In this document: positions 55,937 to 64,000 of the stretch, piece by piece
How the letters are laid out: every line of letters starts with the position of its first letter
Numbering within the stretch: position 1 is the first letter of the stretch
DNA from: Canariomyces notabilis
Lineage: Eukaryota > Ascomycota > Sordariomycetes > Sordariales > Chaetomiaceae
Length of the DNA stretch: 64,000 nt
NCBI RefSeq assembly: GCF_033297395.1
Contig: NW_027041823.1
Span: forward strand, 744,344-808,343
Direction of reading: 5' to 3'
Made by a program: the position numbers and the translations under genes
Notes under the pieces: model-generated
What the model was told of the DNA's origin: nothing
Databases searched by the model: none
What the model saw: the letters and a program-made list of their open reading frames with translations, nothing else

Positions 55937-57458
55937 ATGTACCAGTCCGGTCTTTCACAATCATCCTATCTATGTGCCATGTCTCCCCCAGAGATGGCCT
56001 CGTGGTATTCGGACCAAGTATTAGACGAAACTTGCTCACGCAGACTCAGGTCAAGCCCTGGCAGCGGCGTGGTAACAACACCAGGAGAATTACTCCACAG
56101 CCTGCATCCCGCCGAGACTCAATCCTTCGAGACAGCGTCTTATACCAGCAGGAGGGCCCCATCCACACGGGGACCATCTTCGCCCGCATACTTGAGCCCG
56201 AGGTTGTCCGCCTCACCTGGGCCGCTTCTGCCTACCCTGGTCTCGCAATCCCAACACTCGCTTCGACCTCCGTCGCCGGAAGCCGCCCCGAACGCGCACT
56301 GGTTAGAGCCCGAAGCACAACAAACACGAGACGTACCGCTCCTCCAACTGGAACTCGCATCCAACCAGCCGGGAGCGTCACCGTCACCGTCTCCGCTGGT
56401 TTTAGTTGAGCCGGAAAGTATGAGGTATGCTGCTTTATCCATCTCCCCTCCCACTGGCTCATAGAGCGCCAGTTACTGAACCCAGAGCAGCGCTGTTGCC
56501 GTTCCGTACGACCCCGGGTTCAGCATGGGCACCAGACCGTCCTTCTCATGGCAAGGTATGACACTCCTTAGCACCTTTCCGTTCCGTAGGATTCCATGCT
56601 CATTTGAAAGTAGTGCTTGAATCTGGAAGCGGACTCATGCCGCCAGACCTCAGCCATTATGGGTCGGATGCCAGCCTCACACCCCCTAGCGGATCACGAT
56701 CAGTCACAGCGAGTCCGCCAAGGAGCACGCTCACTCCGGAACAGCGGGAACTGAAACGGCAACGAGACCAAGCCCGGCACAGTTCCAAGCTGCAAGCCCG
56801 GGGCCGAAGGACGGACAGCGCCTCCTCAACATACTCGCCACCCGTCACGTTAGCGGATTTGACGACAAGCGCTCCCAGTATGCCGGTCTACACATCAGCG
56901 CCGACGCAGATATCCCTTCTAGCCGAACCCTCACCGCAATACCTACCACCTTATTCGCCTCCATTGCCAGACCACAGTCAACAAAACATGTTCACCAGCC
57001 CCTATCCGCAACAGCCTTACATGGCAGACTACGGCTACCCTCCAACAACCAACCCGAGTCTGCCAGCTCACTATGGGTAAGTATTCATTCGCACGCTGCC
57101 GCGAGAACTCATCAAATCCTGTGCTGAATAGCTAACGCACGACATCAGAAATAGACCAGTTGTGGCAGACCCAAACCTGGGCATGTATCAGGTGCCGTCG
57201 GTCATGGGAACGGGAGAGCCGCAGGACACAACCGGACAAGTGAGGGTAATACACAGCCGGCCGAAACCACAGTGTTGGGAGCACGGATGCAATGGCCGCC
57301 AGTTTTCCACTTTCAGCAACCTGCTCCGCCACCAACGTGAGAAGTCTGGGCAAGCGGCAAAAGCGACTTGTCCCAACTGCGGAGCAGAGTTTACTAGGAC
57401 GACTGCGAGAAACGGACACCTGTTGCACGATAAATGCAAGAAGAAGAACAGCAGTTAA
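55937..57458 (+). CDS. C2H2-type zinc-finger protein, fungal
   Basis: Probable nuclear DNA-binding protein. Proposed exons: 55937-56424, 56491-56555, 56611-57076 and 57149-57458, giving 442 aa in phase. The third exon may instead begin at 56590, but that intron would be only 34 nt. The N-terminal two thirds are disordered and rich in Pro, Ser and Thr. A short basic region (PEQRELKRQRDQARHSSKLQ) lies in the middle of exon 3. The last exon carries the zinc-finger pair: CWEHGCNGRQFSTFSNLLRH with C-x4-C and one clear His, then CPNCGAEFTRTTARNGHLLH with C-x2-C-x12-H-x2-H. This pair is characteristic of a widespread, mostly uncharacterised Pezizomycotina family. A second in-frame Met at 55979 is an equally possible start. 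Exon 1 is the least certain part. Confidence 0.75.
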
Positions 57459-59603
57459 ACAGGAACTGCCACCAAAGGACGGACCGATATATCAGTATCA
57501 GGGTGATGCATTTTCGCGGCTATCGACCTCTGGAGTTTACACGAGGCTAGGGTACTTGGCATATTTCATGGCATTTCTACGTTATTTTGCCTCCACTGGC
57601 CGCCTTCTCATTCGAGCATTGTACAAATCTTGTCATGGGAGGATATTGAGACTGTTGGGCCTCGCGTCCCCGGGCCCGACCTGGAAGGGGTGAGACCTGG
57701 ATACCATTAGATAAAAGGAAGGTCAACAACGGGCTGCAAAGGAATAAAGGGTTATCATGTATGGGCGATAGCCTGGCACAATGTGGATTTGGGGATTTTA
57801 TTTTCAGTTCCTGTCATCCATCATGAGGTTCATGATAGGAATACTGAGGATACGGACAGAAAGGGACAATTTTTGGTTCTTGTTTTACTACAGGCACATC
57901 TACCTCAAGTGGTAGGCCATTCATCTTCGAGGTATACCCCTGAATCTTCAAGAAGCATACTGTCAGTAGGTATGTTTACGCACACGTACCGAACCTGCCA
58001 ACCATGCCCCATCATCTCTGCACCCCTTGTCCAAGCCTTTTCGTTGCATTCAAGCAGGGGTGAGAAGCAAGACAGGTCTGGTAGGGGTATCCAATTGAAT
58101 AAACTCCTGAGTGTACTTCAGAATACTGTAGGTAACGTGCCTTAGGCACTGGGGCCTGAGTGTGGTAGGTTCTGCTGCAACGGTGCATTGACTGAAGAAA
58201 GAACGGGGAGCCTAGTCGGCTCCTTCCCGCTCCTTCACGTGTAGTAGTGGCTTTTCAGAAAGCTTGTCGTCCTTTCCGTGGCTTAACTGGCAGTGGCCAA
58301 CGGGTTGGGAAGTCGCACTACCTATGTGAAGGATTGGAAGGATGGGTACCTTACCTAGGGGGATAATCCCAACAACAACATGGAACCTACCGTACCTTCA
58401 ACACTCCCGGCCATCGAAAATGACGGTTTACCCTCTATATACAGAGTACGTTCCCTTGCACAGTTACATAGCTCCAATGAGGGTGATCCCAGACCAACCA
58501 CAATCCAGATAGCACAGGTAGGCCCGTCCTAGCTGATGCAAGACCGGCAGGTCAAGGCGTTGGCAGCCCGACGTCAAGCAGAGCCGGCTGCCGAAGCATG
58601 AAGAGTCCAAAGGGAAACATGATTGCCTTGCTCAGGGACTCACTGGGAACCAGAGACTCGGCAGCAAGAACTGAACACTATATTGGATACCAAGTGTGTT
58701 TCTGCATGGAACATACAGATACCTCACGATACATGTACCGGCAAGTGCGCCCAAGAAATCTCCCTGGCCTGTCGCCGAACCGGCCTACTGGGGTTGCCGA
58801 TATCTCCGAACCACCGAACCAGTCTCAAGGCCACGGCGGGATGGGCGGAGAGTCCGTCACACGCCGTGTGGTGATATCGCCCGCAGACGACTCGTAATCA
58901 AGGGCCAGACCGCCAACCGCAATGAGACACACCTGTGGGAGTTGGTGATGGGAGATTGCATTGGGGCACAAGGAGTCATGCGCTACGCATCTCGTCAGTG
59001 TTCCAATAGCCGGATTCCACGACTCGGCGACCACACTGAACTCCCGTGCGGCACAGCTTTTGGCCCCCAATATGAAATTTTGACTGAGAACGCGCTCTTT
59101 CGGCGAACACCCTCAACACGATCCGTATTCCGGATAGCCTGCTAGCATGGAATCTAGACCCTACTTCACTCGAGCAGCCATGTCACGCAGATCAGGTCAA
59201 CAGCTCCGGCCCGCTTGGTCGTTCCCCGGGCATCTTGTAAGCTGAGGTTTCCAAGGCGACGAAAGTCGAACATCTAACCGGGTTTTAGCGGTTTCTCGGG
59301 GCGGCTGCCCTAGAAATGATTCGGCCGGGCATCAGTGTGGATCGTACTGGTAAATACTTTGAAGGGAGATATCCGTAACTATGCGCCTATTAGACGCGGT
59401 TCTGAACGCAAGCTAAGGCAACTTTTAACTACCGCATCGACATCAACTACCGCTGCCAATCGAATGGAGTGGGAAGAATCCTAATTCCCCGATAGAGTAC
59501 CTCTGTAACCCTTGAGGTTATGCACAGTATTCGAACCTGGTTACCTTACGGTGAGCGTTAGCGCTGTAATGTGTACTAAGATATTCACATAGCAGCTGGT
59601 CTT
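57459..59603. other. Intergenic, no gene seen
   Basis: About 2.1 kb downstream of the C2H2 gene. Open frames up to 149 codons on both strands are not supported by family similarity or splice structure. A third copy of CGTTAGCGCT lies at 59556-59565. Confidence 0.45.
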
Positions 59604-59605
59604 TA

Positions 59606-59742
59606 CCATTTTAAGTAGGGTTTCCGCTCATGGTGGGTTTCCGCTCAAGACAGCCACAAAGCCCCCTGTAAGCCACAATTCAGTGGCTAGTGATCGCTAA
59701 TGAGCGGAAACCCACCATGAGCGGAAACCCTACTTAAAATGG
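59606..59742. mobile_element. Mariner-type MITE, 137 bp, perfect 42-bp inverted repeats
   Basis: The terminal inverted repeats at 59606-59647 and 59701-59742 are identical over 42 bp, beginning CCATTTTAAGTAGGG. Each repeat itself contains GGGTTTCCGCTCA twice in tandem. TA flanks both ends (59604-59605 and 59743-59744), the Tc1/mariner/pogo target duplication. The 53-bp centre has no coding capacity and includes a small inner inverted repeat (AGCCAC ... GTGGCT). The perfect arms suggest recent insertion or conversion. The element would fold into a strong hairpin. Confidence 0.93.
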
Positions 59743-59744
59743 TA

Positions 59745-62700
59745 CTGCATCTACGCCCTCCTAATTAACAGCGCACCTGGACTTCGCCCTGCCTTGGTTC
59801 GATGCAGCCATGCAGGGCCGATGTTCTTTCCCAAGCACCGGTATCTCGGTTGCTGAACGCAGCTCGATGATTGGACGATCTCTCGAGCATCAGGCCATTA
59901 AGATGTCACGGTTGGGGGCCATACCGTGACAGTCTTCTCCGCGTAGAATCCGGCGGCCGCCATCCTGGTTCGCAACTCAGATTTTCTCCACAAGAGGACG
60001 AGATCGTTCTTGTTAGTCTATGTGATAGAGAGTGTTTGATCTCAACTTTCCACAAAGTTCACATTTCCGGTGTTGTGTGGGTTTAGAACGCAGCGATGCG
60101 AGGGTGTACCATTGGTGTCGTGTGTTCCTATTTTGATTCCGCTCCAACCCGAAAGTTCTCCGGCGCCGCCTCGCCCTCGGAGCCGGAGGTCATCGACGAT
60201 GTCGGACCAGCACAGCGGTGGCGGGACGGAACAAGGCGCTACGGGAACGAGCAGGGGATGGAAATCGTGAACTGTTCCGATTTCCACGATGTGGAGAAAC
60301 GCGGCAACAAGGGCCGACAAGGCAGGCGGGGCAGGGCCGGACCAGGCAGCAAGAAACGGCCCCCAGTCGGCAAGGGCTTGCCTGTCGTGTCTAATGTTAG
60401 CTAGCCCCAATCCATTTCCTACTGAACGCACACGTATCCTACACATTTGGACACAAATCAGACATCGTCTTATAAGGGCTCTGGAAACGGGCGCCAAAGT
60501 CTGGATAATTTGGCCCATGGTGAGCGGCACAGGCGTGAATCAAGATTGTAGAGTCTCAGTGAGCTGTCTCGTTTCAGGCTAGATTTGAAACCAGCAGATT
60601 CATAGAATCGCGTTTCTAGAAGCTCGACGCCACAAAGGGACGTCGAATTAGGTAGCACAACGTTAAACGTTACACTGTAGCTCAACATTGATGAGTATGG
60701 CACATGAATTGGGAATGTAACCGCTCGTCGGCGACAGTGCAGTTCTATACATTCTCGGGCTCGGCATCGGTGCAGGTGTACCCGAAGCCTCCTATTCCAA
60801 ATGCTTTGCAAGGCTCAGGGCTAGAACCTGGAGGCAATACTGCCGGTGATCCACCAAAGATGCGATCTCATCGATAGGGACGGATCCCGACATTGTCGCC
60901 GACCTAGGTGCCCGTACGGTTGGCTAAACACCTCGTTTCCTCACACCTGCCCTGTTGGAGAAAAACTCGTGGAGCATGGCCGCTGGCTTGCGGATCAACA
61001 ACTGGGGTTCTTGGTGGCGCTGTAGTGGAGTGGGGTCTAGACGGCACGGACGCTCTCACATCATTTGGAATTTGGGGTTTTGTACGGTCAAGCATGTGCA
61101 AGTAAGGTATCTTACATACCGTATTCAGTGTACTTGTACATACATACAATACACCAGTGTAGTCAAAGGCGGTGAATTTCAGCCGGGGAATACGGAGCGA
61201 TGCAGCTCTGGGGAGACAATGAAATGCAGTTAACGAGATATCTTGTCCCATGTGTGTAAACATCAAGGGACCGACAGACCATCGTGGTAAAAACACTGTT
61301 GCAGACCGGATCTCAGTCGTAAGTCTAAGAAAGAGGCGATGGGAGGAAGTTGAAGCTCGAGTTGAGGCTGGTAGTTTACTATATTACGAATAACTCGACT
61401 AGGCAGTTGTAGCCGCCAAGGGGGCACATCATTCATCGACGTGAGATTCGCGCTGATTGCAGAGTAAGGTACCTAGTGCACCCATCTCATTTCGAGCGCG
61501 CCTCGCACCTGGTGTAGTAGTACCTTATAAGCAGCGGATATGACAGCGATATGCATCTACGAATAATCAAGGGAATGCAATTCTTTTCTCATAACGCTAT
61601 ACATTAACGCGCCACCGAATTTAGATGTGGACGAAGGGACGTTACTGTATCAATAGGTACAGTACCTAATGTACCAGCAATACTCCGTAACGGTCCTCAT
61701 CCGTTAGCTTGACTCTGTGGTCGTGGGGGCCAAACCGATTACAAAGTACCCTCTATAAGGTTCACTCGGGGCTGGCTTGTTACTAAAGATACATACAATA
61801 ATACAGTAACATTACAAAGTACCTTCAGGGTCTTCGTCCTCCACGGATATGCATGCTACGGATAGATAACCTTAGTCTATGCAATTATACGTGCATCTGC
61901 TTGGCAGCTTGGCGCGGCTAAGGTCAATCTTGGATTGAGAGCGAGCACCCATATCGAGGTTGCTACTTACACAATACTACCCCACCTCAACGTTTGTTGA
62001 TACCCATTGGGTCGCTGCGCAGACAAGCGCGATTCGATGCACATTCAACGACTCAAAGAAGGTCGGTAATTTGACTCTCATTGGCCGTTCCCACGGGTGC
62101 CACCACGATCTTGAGGCGCTTAGTACGTCGGTCGAGCGACTGCGAGGCTGGCCTATCGAAACTGCAGTTCTCGAGGCGATCTCACCCGTTTTTTTGGCCC
62201 GTCAGCACTCACCTAGCCACCGGCACTAAGTAGCACTACCGCCACACCGCGCTGTCTGACGGCTGACCGCGACATACCCGACTGAAGACGGCATCGCAAG
62301 GTTTTGATCTACGGAAACAGGATACGGTACATTGGATTGGCCAAGTCGACCGGAAAGGAGCAGAGCATCCCCTGCCAAGGAAGAGTTAAGCATTGCAGAA
62401 GGAGCCAACCCCGCACTCCTACTGCCCCAGAATCCAAAGCCCTGGATCTAAGGGTGTTGTGTTTCGATCCTTCTGTCGGTTGCTTTCCCGCAAAGGGGGG
62501 GAAGGGAAGAGAGAGCGAGGTGAACAGAACTATGGAAGTGATCCCTTCTCGGCGTGCAGCTCTACGCGCTTAACTCGACACCGCCCGTTGACTCGCGCAG
62601 GAAAGAGTGGGGGCAAGTGTAGAGATTGGCTCCTGGAAGATTTCCAGGTTCCAGTGTTCTCCTCGCAGCCAGGAGCGGCCACAGCTCCGTCAGCACCTTA

Positions 62701-62752
62701 ATCAAGTACGCGCCGTGTCAGCGGGGACTGCAGATAACTGCCTTAGGTAGCC
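59745..62752. other. 3-kb gene-free region upstream of APC2
   Basis: No convincing gene; the longest frame, 162 codons at 60042-60530 on the minus strand, is not recognisable. GTAC/ATAC words are again frequent around 61100-61860. The last few hundred bases should contain the APC2 promoter. Confidence 0.45.
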
Positions 62753-64000
62753 ATGTCCGCTGTTGTTGGGCCCCGGTGGAGGAGGACTCACCGACGCCGC
62801 GTCTTCCAGTCAGTCTTCCAGACTGATATCGATATCTCCCAGATCACCAGCCTTCAGGTAACAACAGCCAACAGTTCCACTGGTGCCAACCAGTCATTTG
62901 GCGGCCACACAGGGTCACTGTTCGATGACCCGTTGCTGTCTTCGAAGCAGCAACGACGGCATACGCGCCATGGCCGTGGACACACCCTCCCGCCCATGGG
63001 CGAGCGCCCTGATGTCTATCACCCCACCACGACGTCTTCTTCGCGACATTCTACTCCTGAGCAATCACTGCAGATGGCTGCACAGCCACCTCTTCCCTCT
63101 TTGCCAACGACGGCGGCAAACGACCAGGAAGCCTATGACCGCGCATGGCACGTTGTAACCGCCCATATCGCCTTGCCTTCTTCTGCCACTGCCGATGACT
63201 CGTTCGGCAATCTGGCCGCTGAGTCGCAGCAAGGATCTAGACGACTGGAACCTTCAAGCGAATTCCTCGATGCCTTTGCCCTCGTCATCAATGCTAGCAC
63301 CTTGCTGCCCGGTGTCACCCAGACCAGGGACATCGTGGCTTGGCACCTCCGCCAAGTGCGATCGCACTTTGCCCAGCATGTGGTCCCCCTTTTGGCCGGC
63401 TGCGTCGATGACGCCGTTGGGGGGGACGACAGCAGCTGGCAGACCGGAAGGAGGGGCAATTCCTATGAAAAGCACATGGTGACCGTTATGAGCAGTATAC
63501 GGACGCTCGAGGCTGCCTTGCGGCTCTATATCTACGGCCTCGACGAGTTATTGTCGGGATTTAGCCGTCTGTCCGATGGCTCACCGCAGGCTGTCAAGGA
63601 TGCTGAGCTGCTCAATACTCGCTTCCGCCGGGACATCCACGCTCTTGTTAGCAACTCGGCGTCTGAGGGCTTGATGAGATCTGTAAAAGCTGTTCTTGTC
63701 TGCCTTGCGGGGACTGTCTTGGGCATTCCGTCTTTAAGAGAACCTTCGGTAGGCAAGGCACAAACCGCTCGACCCGCCCCACCGGGGCATGACGATCTGA
63801 GGGTAGTGGCCGCCAGGGAACGGCTCCTCGAGCTTGTTCAACAATTGCACAACGTAGGCCTTGCCGGAGAGCGGTTCCATGTGCTCTTCGCCGAGGTTAT
63901 GGATGCCATGATGTCCGAATTCGTAACCGGGGCCTACGCCGGCGTCTGGTCGGTGCCCGACACTCGTTCCTTCTCCGCCGCCATGGATACAATATCGGGG
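62753..64000 (+). CDS. APC2: Anaphase-promoting complex subunit 2 (partial, 3' end off the right edge)
   Basis: Cullin-like scaffold of the APC/C ubiquitin ligase, which with Apc11 drives securin and cyclin destruction at anaphase. The frame is open from the ATG at 62753 to the window end, 416 codons, with no intron needed. The N-terminal about 110 residues are low complexity (Ser/Thr/Gln/His). Helical cullin-type repeats follow: EFLDAFALVINASTLLPGVTQ, DIVAWHLRQVRSHFAQHVVPLL, SIRTLEAALRLYIYGLDELL and RERLLELVQQLHNVGLAGER, then FHVLFAEVMDAMMSEFV and AYAGVWSVP, which resembles fungal Apc2. The cullin homology domain and C-terminal winged helix lie beyond the edge, so the call rests on the N-terminal half. 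A GTAACA after the codons for ITSLQ could act as a donor, but the frame needs no splice there. Confidence 0.8.
   Translation, partial: MSAVVGPRWRRTHRRRVFQSVFQTDIDISQITSLQVTTANSSTGANQSFGGHTGSLFDDPLLSSKQQRRHTRHGRGHTLPPMGERPDVYHPTTTSSSRHSTPEQSLQMAAQPPLPSLPTTAANDQEAYDRAWHVVTAHIALPSSATADDSFGNLAAESQQGSRRLEPSSEFLDAFALVINASTLLPGVTQTRDIVAWHLRQVRSHFAQHVVPLLAGCVDDAVGGDDSSWQTGRRGNSYEKHMVTVMSSIRTLEAALRLYIYGLDELLSGFSRLSDGSPQAVKDAELLNTRFRRDIHALVSNSASEGLMRSVKAVLVCLAGTVLGIPSLREPSVGKAQTARPAPPGHDDLRVVAARERLLELVQQLHNVGLAGERFHVLFAEVMDAMMSEFVTGAYAGVWSVPDTRSFSAAMDTISG

Noticed and set aside
58211..58229. GGAGCC-tagtc-GGCTCC hairpin
   Set aside because: Looks like a bacterial terminator but the genome is eukaryotic and no gene ends here.
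1..64000. Secondary-metabolite cluster, CRISPR array, rRNA operon, telomere repeat or complete transposon with transposase
   Set aside because: None seen: no PKS/NRPS/P450 neighbours, no spaced direct repeats, no rRNA sequence, no TTAGGG arrays, and no transposase or reverse-transcriptase motifs in any frame.

Overview
This window is nuclear DNA of a filamentous ascomycete (Pezizomycotina, most likely a Sordariomycete). The genes are cut by short spliceosomal introns, mostly 47-90 nt, with GTRAGT-type donors, CTRAC-like branch sites and YAG acceptors. Exon phases and protein continuity rebuild complete eukaryotic proteins, several of them in fungal-type versions. The species cannot be named from sequence alone. 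Exon boundaries given here were worked out by eye and checked for reading phase.

Layout. 1-11.2 kb is a compact housekeeping block: TFG2 (5' part, runs off the left edge), a five-finger CCCH protein of the ZC3H3/Red5 type, a Baeyer-Villiger type flavin monooxygenase, ARPC2 of the Arp2/3 complex, and UTP12/DIP2 of the small-subunit processome. 13.4 kb carries an intron-containing tRNA-Ile(AAU). 14.2-16.4 kb is a Sel1-repeat gene of the Nif1/Dsf2 type with unusually long introns. 20.9-22.9 kb is a bZIP regulator with a hydrophobic segment after its zipper, preceded by about 6.8 kb without genes. 29.7-41.0 kb is dense again: NOC4, ATP4, YVC1, a small Cys/His-rich unknown, MTQ2, SMD1 and PKR1. 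42.9-45.7 kb is an F-box protein gene. 45.7-62.7 kb is a gene-poor tract holding one C2H2 zinc-finger gene, two mariner-type MITEs with TA target duplications, a possible third relic, and many short GTAC-rich palindromes. The right edge holds the first 416 codons of APC2.

The genes do not form one pathway. They are mainly core transcription, splicing, ribosome assembly (UTP12 and NOC4 serve the same 40S pathway), mitochondrial and vacuolar functions (ATP4, PKR1, YVC1) and cell-cycle control (APC2). The only specialised-metabolism candidate is the lone monooxygenase, which has no biosynthetic neighbours. I found no clearly new multi-gene system. The most interesting observations are the two MITEs, an in-frame skippable intron that splits a zinc finger, the possibly membrane-tethered bZIP factor with its very large upstream region, and the palindrome-rich gene desert.
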